Of a DNA stretch of 64,000 nucleotides, positions 33,470 to 43,085 are shown piece after piece. Position 1 is the first letter of the stretch. The number at the start of each line of letters is the position of its first letter. Below the pieces are notes generated by a model. The model was not told the origin of the DNA. It saw only the letters and a program-made list of their open reading frames with translations, and ran no database searches. The stretch covers positions 37,734,435 to 37,798,434 of the forward strand of contig NC_080541.1 in assembly GCF_028640845.1 (NCBI RefSeq). The letters run 5' to 3'. Both the position numbers and the translations under genes were made by a program. Origin of the DNA: Ahaetulla prasina (lineage: Eukaryota > Chordata > Lepidosauria > Squamata > Colubridae).

Positions 33470-34254
33470 GCCAGAGAATGGTCTCTGAAATTGGTGGAGT
33501 TCAACTCCAAACTCTGGAATTTGAAAGGATTGCCTCCTAAAATATGGTGAGAATCGCCTGTCTCCCTTCTGGTAAAGGTAACACATGGATTTGCCCTTGG
33601 CCTTGGTTTCAACCAGAATGGGCTCCAGAGCTTCCCCAACAAGTTGCAAGCAGAAGCAATTTCCATTTGCTCTTAGTGTCAGCCTGCCAATGTCTGAAAC
33701 ATAGAAGGCAACGGGCTGTGACTGACAAGGCTATTGACCTAGATGCAAACTTGGCCGCATTCAAGGTGGCATCTGTTGAAAACTCAGCTGCAGCCACCAA
33801 CTTATTGATGTCCTGATGTATCCTAACATCCTCTTGGGGAATCCTTTCCTGCATCTGACAAAGCCAGAGCAAGGAAGGCCTATTAAAAAACAAAGGTGAC
33901 ACAGCAGCATTAATTGCCCAGGCAGCTGCCTGGTGGGCTTTCCACAAGGACAATTCAGCTTTTTTGACATCTGCCTTCGAACAGTCGATTGCATCCGCAG
34001 GCAAGAGTGCCGCTGATGTCAAGGAAGTGGCTTATCCACTGTAGGAATCTGCAAGGCTTCAGATATGTCTGATACTCCATTGTAAAGTTTCCTTTCTGAC
34101 CTTGAGGGAGGCAGACCCGCTCCTGGATTGCTCCACTGCCTCTGGACCACATCCAGAAAGAGCTTGGGTGATCCTGGCTTTCTTTAGCCTTCTGGATCTT
34201 TGCCAGCTCTTTTTCAAGGGTCTTCTGGCGCCATTTATCATCCTTCTCTGCCAT
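33470..34254 (-). pseudogene. DIRS-A Gag-like ORF1, degenerate
   Basis: The Gag-like protein of DIRS elements packages the RNA. The frame at 34022-33609 contains an Ala-rich helix region (AELSLWKAHQAAAWAINAAV), DINKLVAAAEFSTDATLNAA and FRHWQADTKSKWKLL, which is the W-x-A-D-x-x-S-K signature of DIRS Gag. It continues in another frame as VGEALEPILVETKAKGKS and the basic RRFSPYFRRQSFQ. The N-terminal portion (34254-34022) is in a third frame. At least two frameshifts are present. Confidence 0.7.
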
Positions 34255-34375
34255 CTTAGAGCCTCTGCCACTCTTAGTGGCTGCTGCATGGCTCCTGGTT
34301 GAAGCAGCCCTGGCTGCTGCTCTCTAACCTGAGGCTTCTTGCTCCAGGGTCAGAGAAGCTGCAGGGCAAGCCCTC

Positions 34376-34412
34376 TTTTTATTTTATTTTATTTATTTTT
34401 TATTTTATTTAT
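34376..34412. repeat. (TTTTA)n microsatellite
   Basis: A run of TTTTA/TTTA units lies within DIRS-A, upstream of the Gag-like region on the element's sense strand. Confidence 0.9.
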
Positions 34413-34878
34413 CTTGCCCCCTGGCTTGGGCTGCTGACTAGTGGAAGACGCTCAAGACGCCATCTCCCACTCCAGTGCAAAGCAGGCTGACCCACAATGG
34501 GGTGCTGCTGCTGTGGCTCTGTTCCGCACTCCATGCATTACTGCCTCTCTACAGTATGTCCAGATGAAGCTGAGCAGGGACTGAATCCCCCTTCCGCTCT
34601 CCTGGCGGGAATGCTCAGGCCTCAGCTCTTAATGGAGCCAGATCTGCATAAACAGCCCCTCTCGGTAACACACAGGGACCTCAGCTGAGCAACTGGAACA
34701 GCTTCCCGATCCGCTGGGTAGCTGCCTGATAGAAGAGGTGATCAACTCAAGTTAAAGAAATGATCTCTCCCCTTTTAAAAAGCTCACAATTGGCAGAATC
34801 CAATCGAAGACAAACCCGCTCCTTTTTCCGTGTCTTTTCTGCGCTGAAGACTGAGCCGAACTGGGGAATTACCAGAAA

Positions 34879-34982
34879 AGGTAGGAGTGACCATATATGG
34901 AAATAAAGATCATGTGCTCAGTCTCCAGGCAGAAGAAGAAATGAGCAACACTCATTCCTGGATTCTTGAAATCTAGCTCTAG
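34879..34982 (-). repeat. DIRS-A inverted terminal repeat, right
   Basis: Partner of 30603-30713; contains AGTGACCATATATGGAAATAA and CTCAGTCTCCAGGCAGAAG. Confidence 0.9.
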
Positions 34983-34986
34983 GGAG

Positions 34987-35085
34987 AAGTGAAATGTCTT
35001 CAAAGAAAAAACAGGAAAGTCCAGTTGCCTCCTGAAAAAGCACCTTTGGGACAACCATGACCTGAATCTCCATAAATTTTGTGCT
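34987..35085 (+). mobile_element. Penelope-like element, right of DIRS-A
   Basis: AGTGAAATGTCTTCAAAGAAA, AAAGTCCAGTTGCCTCCTGAA and CCTTTGGGACAACCATGACC continue the repeat broken at 30565. Confidence 0.7.
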
Positions 35086-37377
35086 GAACAATTAGCCTTC
35101 CCTTAGCAACCCCCAAACTTTGGAACAAATTTCTTCAAGGAATATTGGGCACCCTTGCATTTTGAGCGCATTCTTCCCAGGTATGTATGCTTATTATATT
35201 CTTTTAAATATACTAATTACTGGTGTTTTCTCTTTGTGCTTCATGTTCAGATATTTTTATTTGCTCAGTTGGGTACTGAGTACTGAAAAAATAATACAAG
35301 AGTATTTTTCATCTGTAATTGTCAAGTAAAATAACAAAATCTTTACTGAAATCTAAAGGTATTATGGTATTCTTTAGAAGACAAATGGAGATTAATTGGA
35401 AATACAGTTAATCAAATTTTACCAATGTTTATATTTTAACATATAAACATGCATATCATTATGTTCTAAATTTTTATATTACAGTACAACTTAAGTTATA
35501 AAAATAGTATTGCATCTTGTGATTGCCTTCTTCAATGACTTGAATTCTATGCTATGAACTATTATGGCATAAGATTGAAGAAGTGGATGAGTACATAAAA
35601 TTTAGGAATCTAATTTAAGCCAATATTCCATTCTGATAGACAGCAAAAAAAGCTGTTGTAAATATCTGCATACCCATTAAACAAGGAATGTAAAACGAAC
35701 TACAATTTCACTTTTTTACCTTTGTGCTTCTAAAAGAACAAGACCTGGAAACATTTAACCAAACCAATAAAGACAACTTGAATTATAACAGAAACTTTTT
35801 GATAAGACTTTTGAACAATGGAAATATACTTTTATCTTTCCCAACCTGTATACTTCCTTTTTCACTTTCCTGTCAATATGAGGTATGTTTTACATATATT
35901 AATATAGCTTGCTCAAACAGTTTTGGCAGTTGTTAATGTTAGGCTACAGCTTTTTTATAATAATGTAAGGATATTAAAATCCTATAAGGCACAAATTCAG
36001 AATTTATGGTATGTAATTATGCTAATACCAGCTATTTATATCATAGCAGAGTTGTATCAATGTGGTTTAAAGAGGCTGCAGCCTATTAGCACTTTTCAAA
36101 GCTAAGATTGCAGCAGTTGGGATTATTTTGCATGTGGAATCTGTCTTTACCATTCTGCTTTTTTCAAAATGAAGAATTTCAATTTTAAAAATCTGTAACG
36201 GAAAAACTGCAGATACTTAATGAAATGTTAGAAAAATACTGTATATATTGTACATTTCTCCATCACTATTAATACATTAATCTATGTATTAATTTCTAAT
36301 GAAGAAAGACGAGCTAAATAGGAGAAATTATAATAATTACAGGTAACTGCCAGTATTACTTTTTCATATAGTTTCATGCTGTTTTAAAAAATTAGAAAAG
36401 GGAAATACTTTTTCTACAAAAATGTTAAGATAGCAAAATTACATAAAAAACACTACCGCCATGTTTCCTGTTAATGATTTTCTCTATATGAACTTGACCA
36501 GCTTTCAAGTGATTTTCATATTCTCTGCTTTATCATTTCTACTAGAGATTTATACTATTTAATTAAATACCTACATACTAAAAAAGCACACATGGTCCCT
36601 TAAAGGTTTAGGGACATTCAAAGAAAACTGTTGTGATAGACAGTGAAAAGTCATACAGCAAAGAGAACTGAAGGGATTAATGCAGGTGAAAGTTGTTACA
36701 ACATGTCCTTGAGAACTAGTGTGGTGTGAAGATAAAATGAAAGGAAACCTTGAGCTCTTAAAGAAAAGCCAGATCTGGGGAAACTAATAATGATGATTCC
36801 CTGCTTTAACTTTTTCCCACTGCCATCTTTTCAGATAATTAGTCTCTTAGAAGACCTTTTTCTAAGGATAGTGAAACTTGATGCTGCATTTATCATAAAG
36901 GTTGTGCTTTCACAGCTGATATATTGCTTGTTTTCAAAGGAACTGACATTTCTTGAAGGCAAACTAGGGTCAAACTGGGAAACAAGAGTGTGAGGATTTT
37001 TTTTAACGTTATCAGAAGTGGCATCAATTGGCATTTTCTTCCTCTGTTAATTATTAGATGCAAAGAAGATTCAGGTCAGGACCAAAATGGGAGAAGAGAA
37101 TATAGTGAAGCATAGTTTATTCTGTATTCCTATTTTCATTGACATTTCTTTTCGTGCTCCTTTGATTAGCTACTTGTCTGGAAGAGGAAGAACAAAATAA
37201 GCTCACTTAACAAGCATTACAACTGGGTTTTCTCCTAGAGATGAAAGTGTAACAACCATATTTTAGTCATAATGACATCATAGATTTATATGCATTGTGA
37301 CCATCCAATCTCTTTCTACTAAAGAAATCCATACACTCAACAGTGAATGTTTAATCTTAACTATATCCTATTAATCA
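35086..37377. other. AT-rich sequence, no gene seen
   Basis: Several frames of 60-70 codons occur, but none has a recognisable domain or flanking splice signals that I trust. Confidence 0.5.
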
Positions 37378-37495
37378 GGGTTGTCAAAACTCGATTTCAT
37401 TGAGGGCAGCATCAGGGTTGTGTTTGACCATGGAGGGGTAGTAGCCATAAGCAGCACCTGTGATAGCTCAGGCGGGACTGGGGGGGATTAGTTTG
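37378..37495 (+). mobile_element. Partial DNA-transposon MITE
   Basis: CAGGGTTGTCAAAACTCGATTTC and TTGAGGGCAGCATCAGGGTTGTG match one end of a common squamate hAT-like MITE. The other terminus is missing. Confidence 0.45.
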
Positions 37496-37730
37496 CCATA
37501 TTAGCTGCACAAGGACAACATTTTAATCTCATGCATACACATCATAAAACTTCCTATGATGATATGGTATCATTTCTTTGTGGAATATAATACTTCCTCT
37601 AAATTGAACAGTTAAATAGGATGCATTATGCCATTATACAAATATAAATGTCCACAAAAGGAATGGAAAAGATATGATCTTCATAAAAAAATCTCTCAGT
37701 TCTGTAGTAAGACAATTCTCAAATTGGGGC

Positions 37731-38017
37731 CGGATAGCTCAGGCTGGTAAAGCCTGTTATTAAGAACACAAAGCCTGCAATTACTGCAGGTTCAAGCCCG
37801 GCCCAAGGTTGACTCAGCCTTCCATCCTTTATAAGGTAGGTAAAATGAGGACCCAGATTGTTGGGGGGGCAATAAGTTGACTTGACTTTACAAAGTCAAT
37901 AAGTTGACTTTGTAAAAAAAATATACAAATAGAATGAGACTATTGCCTTACACAATGTAAGCCGCCCTGAGTCTTCGGAGAAGGGCGGGGTATAAATGTA
38001 AACAAACAAACAAACAA
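37731..38017 (+). mobile_element. Sauria-type tRNA SINE
   Basis: The head GGCCGGATAGCTCAGGCTGG is an A-box region and GCAGGTTCAAGCCCGGCCC a good B box. The body holds AAGGTTGACTCAGCCTTCCATCC and AATGAGGACCCAGATTGTTGG. The 3' domain AAGCCGCCCTGAGTCTTCGG with GAAGGGCGGGGTATAAAT is the Bov-B-LINE-like tail of Sauria SINEs, followed by (AAAC)n. A 20-bp stretch (CAATAAGTTGACTT) is locally duplicated at 37870-37912. Confidence 0.85.
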
Positions 38018-39104
38018 AAATTAACTTGGGCAAAGCCATAATAATATAATCACTTAAAACATTAATTATTTCTGGAGGGCATAAAGGCCTTTGAAACAAA
38101 ACAAACGATGTTTACTCTGTGATCCAAAATGAATTTATCCTTGTGGTATACTGCCATAGAACATAACTGCTAACAATGAAATAAATTCAAAAATAATCTG
38201 ACAAAATTGCAGGTTCATTGGCTATTAAGCAAAATGATGAGGGATATAATCTCTTGACAATTTTGTTTAAATATTTAATTTTAAATATTTAAATATTAGA
38301 TCAGAAAGATCAGAAAGTGTACAACGTTTCTCATCTGAAGATATTAGATCAGAAAGTGTACAACATTACAGGCAGTTCAAGATTATTTTAAGTGACCCAT
38401 GCCATTATTATAACATTAAAATACCGATAACAAACTTATTCTGATTAAATAACCCAAATACATAAGCATGTTGTGAAATGCTTCACATTCAATCTCCAGA
38501 GGTAAATTGGAGCATGTGATAGCAAAAACATAACACTTGTATAAAATTCTATAAACAACTGAGTCTTTCCCTGAAGCTGTGAAGCAATATAAAAGCAACC
38601 TATATCGTGGCAAAGGGCAGGAGTATGTTTTCATCACAGTAGTAATGCCTGTTTTTTGTAAATTCTACTTCTTTTAAATAAATATATTATCTGTCTGCAT
38701 AATGTGATTGCATTATCTGGTTCTATACTGGATAAAATTTTTCTAATATAAGAACATTTCATAAGATACTACCAAATTAACATAATTTCTTAGAATTTTT
38801 TATCTTTCATCTTCGTTGCTTATAAAAGCCGAATAATATATTGCAAAGATATAATGATAAATCCAGCAAAATAAGATGAAAATAACTTTTTTGGGGATCA
38901 ACCTATTATATTTAATCTCTGGGCACATCCTTTGTAGTATTTTTATAATTATACATATTTATGTCCTTGGACTTTGTCCAAATTAGAAAAGAAAGTAATC
39001 AGACTATGAAAGTACAAGCAACTGCTATAGTTCAATGTGAAATTGAGTGAGAAATCAATATCATGTTTTTGTGGGTTTTTTGCAGTTTAGGGATATGGTT
39101 TTAC
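38018..39104. other. AT-rich sequence, no gene seen
   Basis: Contains a short direct repeat of ATTAGATCAGAAAGTGTACAACRTT-like sequence at 38297-38366. Nothing else is recognised. Confidence 0.5.
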
Positions 39105-39137
39105 AAGTAGTCCTTCTTTAACAACCATAACTGGGAT
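39105..39137 (-). mobile_element. MITE left end, split by Penelope-like insertion
   Basis: ACAAGTAGTCCTTCTTTAACAACC is one end of the TIR MITE family. The other end, TTTGAGGACTACCTGTA, lies at 40162-40178 after the Penelope-like block. Confidence 0.55.
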
Positions 39138-40035
39138 TCCCAAAGATGCTTTTTTCACGAGGCAACTGGACTTTGTTTTTCTTTGAAGAAGTTTCCCTTC
39201 TCATCCAAGAAGCTCTGGCTGGATTGTGAGGAATGGAAGGATTTATATTCCTTGCAGACAGGTGGTCAATTGCATTCTTTTAGAAAGTTACTAAGTTACT
39301 ACTACAATTGCATTCTTTTAGAAAGTTACTAAGGCCACCTGAGTAGTGTCACCTGAGTAGTGTAGGAACCTTCTTGGAACTGTGAAAAGGACTGTGTTGT
39401 ATTCCTCCCCGTTCAATTTTGCCATAGATGGTTTCTTTGACCGGCTTTCAAACCAACGGTCCTCTCTGTGCAAAATGTGGATTTGCTCTCTTCAAAAGAA
39501 TGGCCTTTGTCTTTTAAATGCAGATGGACTTCTGAATCTTGTCCGGATGGGTTTGTTCTCCTATGTTGTGCCATGCATTTATGAAGTGGTTGTTTTATTT
39601 CCCCAATGTACAGATTTGCACATGGCTCAGCCTGAGCCGCATCAAACCCTTCAAAGTACAAAGCCCAGCCCGAGCCCAGCCCAGTCAAGCAGCACAGCAC
39701 AAAGAAAGACTCCAGGAAATCCCAGCCATCACAGAAAGCTCCAGCAATGCACTGCAAAACCACTGCCCAGGAAACTGCCCCAGCCTTTCCAGCCCAGCTG
39801 TCCACACTGCCCTGCACTGTGCCACCCTAGTTGACCTCATGCATGAACTGGAAAAGAAAGCCTTGTGCAGCCAGAAACTGCCTTACCAAGGGCCATGAGG
39901 CATGCTTGGTCAGCAGTGGGACCAAGCAGATGGTGAATGTCACAAAGCTCAGGACCTCAAGGTCAAAATTAAAAGGAGATAAGTAGATGAAAGCAAGTGA
40001 AGCATTCTTGTGTTTGTAGGTGCAGACCAGCTGCC
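39138..40035 (-). mobile_element. Penelope-like element fragment
   Basis: The left edge carries GAGGCAACTGGACTTTGTTTTTC, the inverted terminal block also seen at 30010. A GIY-YIG domain is encoded on the minus strand at 39400-39625. Short tandem duplications mark the tail: a 26-bp unit at 39269-39294 and 39306-39331, and ACCTGAGTAGTGT twice at 39338-39363. The stretch 39640-39840 is CA-rich and unassigned. Confidence 0.7.
39400..39625 (-). pseudogene. GIY-YIG endonuclease domain of a Penelope-like element
   Basis: Penelope-like elements carry a C-terminal GIY-YIG nuclease that cuts the target for reverse transcription. The segment reads CANLYIGEIKQPLHKCMAQH followed by RRTNPSGQDSEVHLHLKDKG and HSFEESKSTF. 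The YIG, the H of the R-x-x-H-like motif and the HLHLKDKGHSF block match the family. The domain runs on into TERTVGLKAGQRNHLWQN, where the usual RG-x-KEA-x-Y motif is altered. No reverse transcriptase domain is present upstream, so this is a 5'-truncated copy. Confidence 0.8.
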
Positions 40036-40039
40036 CTGT

Positions 40040-40178
40040 GCCCAAATTCTGATCAGATGACTGCAGGGACACTGCAACAGCTATAATTTCAGGAACTGGT
40101 CACAAGTCCTTTTATTCAGTGCTACCATAAATGTGAACAGTTGTTGAAGAAATGACCATAATTTGAGGACTACCTGTA
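40040..40178 (-). mobile_element. MITE right end (variant)
   Basis: GGGACACTGCAACAGCTATAA, ATTCAGTGCTACCATAAATG and TTTGAGGACTACCTGTA follow the family order in reverse orientation. Confidence 0.6.
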
Positions 40179-40974
40179 CCGTGATGACAACAGCTGAATC
40201 CTTCAGATAATTAAGGGATAATCTCTATTGGTTTCCAACACACAAACAGAAAAATAATTGCTGAGATTAATAGCTGAAACAAAGATAAAATATTTAATGA
40301 ATTCCAAACCCTACTTATCAAAAAAGATAGATTATAGTTAAACATTAAAATTTTTATCACAAAGTAAAAAACCAATGTCATACTTTTTAGTTGTCATAGC
40401 GAACTTGTTTAAGATGGAAACTAAGATGTTAACTTCAAAAGAAATTTCACTTTTATCTAGAAAAATTACCATATGAATAATTTTAATGAAGTAGAAATGG
40501 GAATCATGTGAATGAAGAAGTATATATAGACCTTTTCTAAAAATGAAGTTCAATGCTTGCAGCAACACATATTGGAGCATTAAAAAAACCAGTGGTAAAC
40601 TCTCTACACACATTGTATATGTAGTTGTAAACATATGTGAGAGATGGAGAAAGAAAGAGATACATATTCTGGGATTAGCTTTAATAAATTAGTTTCAATG
40701 AATACAATAGTATTTTTTACTATCATATATACCCACATTGATTGATCTTGAACTTAAACCTGTTTAAAATAAACATTCAAATACAATATGAATAAATAAT
40801 GTATAACAATTAGAGACTCAGAAAAAACAACAACTCAATTGTAATTATTTTAAATTAAAATTATTTCAATTTGCAAATCTTTAGTGTTACTCTGAGACTT
40901 CTTTGAATGTGTGTAGGGACGTAACACTACCCTTTCCCATTAAAAAACAACAACAGTGGATTTAAAATACTGAA
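40179..40974. other. AT-rich sequence, no gene seen
   Basis: Nothing recognisable. Confidence 0.5.
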
Positions 40975-40995
40975 GTCTAATAGGACCAACACCCG

Positions 40996-41036
40996 TTTTC
41001 CTGATAAGGGACTCGAGACTCCAGGCATGGGACTTA
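40996..41036 (+). repeat. DIRS-B inverted repeat, left
   Basis: GGGACTCGAGACTCCAGGCAT is matched in reverse complement at 43036-43081 with three or so mismatches. Confidence 0.85.
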
Positions 41037-42053
41037 CCAAAGCAGGTTGTCCTCACGGGTGGCACCTGTCTGGTCCTGGTCGGTGGGAATCTCCAGTACC
41101 CTCTGCAGGACTCTCCTGCGAAATGCGGTGTCTGCCGAAGCATAAGAATCCAGTCGGTAATGACGTGTAAATGGTGGTGGAGTAGTCCAAGATGTCACCC
41201 GGCAGATCTCCTCCATCAAAGCCCACTTCACCCAGGCTGCCGTGGTTGCAGCACTTCTGGGGGAGTGGGCGGTCACTGCCCTGGGTTTCAGCAAGGATTG
41301 TACCTTATACGCTCTGGCAATAGTCGCCCGAAACAACCGGCTGATCATGGAAGTTGAAAGTTTCTGACCCATCGTGGCCAGCAAGTAGGAGACAAAAAGT
41401 GCTTCCATCTTCCGGAAGGCCTCGATCCACCGTATGTATATACACAAGGCCCTCCGTACATCCAGAGTGTGCCATCTGCATTCTCTGGTGTAAGACAGAG
41501 CTGGGCAAAAGTCTGGTAGAATCAACTCCTGTACCTGATGAAACCAGGAGTTGATTTTGGGCACAAAAGCTGGGTCAAGCCATAGTACCACTCAATCCGT
41601 GTGAAAAATACGTAATTCCTCCTTCACGGAGTGTGCGACCAGTTCTGAAATTCTCCTGGCTGATGTGACCACAACCAGGAAAACCACTTTAAGTGTTAGA
41701 AAACTGAGGTGGGTTGATCGAAGAGGCTCAAAGGGAGCCTTGATGAGTGCCTGTAACATTTTAGACAGATCCCATGTAGGATACCGGTGAATCATCGGAG
41801 GACTTAAATTGGTGGCTCCCCTGAGAAATCTCTGCACCTCTGGGTGCTGTGTTACGGCATTTATCCCCCCACAGGAAAAGACTGAGGCCAAAGCCGCTAC
41901 CTGCCTATGGAGGGTCGATGGGGCTAATCCCTTCTCAAATCCATCTAACAGAAAGTCTAACAGTTGCGGAACTGAGACCGTAGTGGCCTCAATAGTCTTC
42001 GTGGTGCACCACGTACAAAAGGTATGCCAAGTGACGTCGTAAATACGTATCAT
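41034..42053 (-). pseudogene. DIRS-B tyrosine recombinase, one in-frame stop
   Basis: The integration enzyme of a DIRS element. A single reading frame runs from 42053 to 41034 (about 339 codons) broken only by a TGA at 41592-41594. The N-terminal core-binding part reads SVPQLLDFLLDGFEKGLAPS and PSTLHRQVAALASVF. The catalytic domain shows TSARRISEL (first Arg, near 41650), AHSPRSAATTAAW (His-x-x-Arg, near 41265) and FTRHYRLDSY (nucleophile Tyr, near 41150). All catalytic residues I can judge are present. The stop sits where CGA to TGA decay would explain it. Because the element lacks Gag and RT, it cannot move on its own. Confidence 0.88.
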
Positions 42054-42151
42054 GGACAGTCATCTGACCGCCTGTATCATTCGTATGACACAGGTTGAGA
42101 AATTCCGTTCCTTCAGAAGTCTCCGCTCAACCACCACACGGTCAAGTGCAG

Positions 42152-42840
42152 CTATTGGGGATCCGGATGGTAGATGGCTGAAGGAAACCTGTTGGGTGGA
42201 ATCTTCCACGGCGTGGCGACTGACAGGCTGACCAGATCCGCAAGCCACGGACGCCTCAGCCAATGAGGTACTATCAGAATTACCTCCGCTTTATTGTATA
42301 ATATGCGACTGATCACTCGCGGTATCAATGCCATGGGTGGAAAAGCATACAGAAGACCCTGGGGCCAGTTGCAACAAAAGGCATCCACTCCCTGTGCCCC
42401 TTGTGCTGGGAACCGGGAAAAAAAGTGGGGCAGCTGGCTGTTTGCTGGTGATGCAAAAAGGTCTATGATCAGGTGTTCAAATCAAAGAATTGCTTTCTGG
42501 AATAATTCTGACTGCAGGTGCCACTCTGCCTTATCTATGGTGGCCATGCTCAGCCAATCCATCTGTACATTGTATGACCCACGAGATGTGATCCACACGT
42601 AAGGGTATCAGGTTCTTCTCCACGCAGTGACATGCCTCCATCATGAGTGACTTGGACTGCGTGCCTGTTGATTCACATGTGCTTTGGTGGCAATGTTGTC
42701 GGTCAACAGAAGCACTTTGATGTGTAATTCGAATCTTGAACTTCTTGAGAGCCAACCGAGCTGCTCTCAGTTCGAGCCAATTTATACTTTGTTGGGCCTC
42801 TGTCTTGGACCAAACCCCTTGGGCCACTAAGTCCTGACAA
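42152..42840 (-). pseudogene. DIRS-B RNase H and connection region, truncated
   Basis: GVWSKTEAQQSINWLELRAA (near 42810) is the RNase H segment with its catalytic Glu, followed by RLALKKFKIRITHQS and, after a frame change, DAFCCNWPQGLLYAFPPMAL (near 42360) and VILIVPHWLRRPWLADLVSL (near 42250), the conserved C-terminal block of DIRS polymerases. Sequence upstream to the terminal repeat is only about 200 bp, so the reverse transcriptase core is gone. Confidence 0.82.
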
Positions 42841-43035
42841 TGAGCCCCCCAGCCTTCCAGACAAAAAACCCAAAAACCTTTCCTCTCTCACTAATCTAAG
42901 CAATCCTCCTATCCTCCTGTCAGAAAGGGCTTTCAAACTGTATCTGAACTAGCTTGAGACAGAGTTGAAACTGCGAGAGTCGGCAGAGGGGGCATCTCTT
43001 CAAGTTACAACCCTGTCTGTAGAGCTAGAGCACAG

Positions 43036-43081
43036 AGTGAATCCCATGCCTGAAGTCTCGAGTCCCCTATCAGGAAAACAT
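43036..43081 (-). repeat. DIRS-B inverted repeat, right
   Basis: Complement of 40996-41036; contains CCCATGCCTGAAGTCTCGAG. Confidence 0.85.
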
Positions 43082-43085
43082 CAAC

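Larger units (their letters stand above)
30566..34986 (-). mobile_element. DIRS-like retrotransposon, copy A (degenerate, with two inserts)
   Basis: Inverted terminal repeats at 30603-30713 and 34879-34982 enclose Gag, RT/RNase H and tyrosine recombinase remnants in the minus orientation, the order of vertebrate DIRS elements. The flanking Penelope repeat is continuous across it with no target duplication, as expected for a recombinase-integrated element. A solo LTR (31680-32234) and a hAT MITE (32953-33089) are later insertions; without them it is about 3.7 kb, so parts of RT and recombinase are deleted. Confidence 0.85.
40975..43085 (-). mobile_element. DIRS-like retrotransposon, copy B (internally deleted)
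   Basis: Inverted repeats at 40996-41036 and 43036-43081 (CCTGATAAGGGACTCGAGAC and complement) bound a 2.1-kb element. It retains the RNase H end of the polymerase and an almost intact tyrosine recombinase, but lacks Gag and most of RT. The 3' sequence GGGACTTACCAAAGCAGGTTG parallels GGGACATACCAAAGCCGGCC in copy A, and the recombinases align through their length, so the two are related subfamilies. No target duplication is seen. Confidence 0.88.

Noticed and set aside
37731..37805. Possible functional tRNA gene
   Set aside because: A- and B-box regions are present, but the cloverleaf does not close and the sequence continues into the SINE body.
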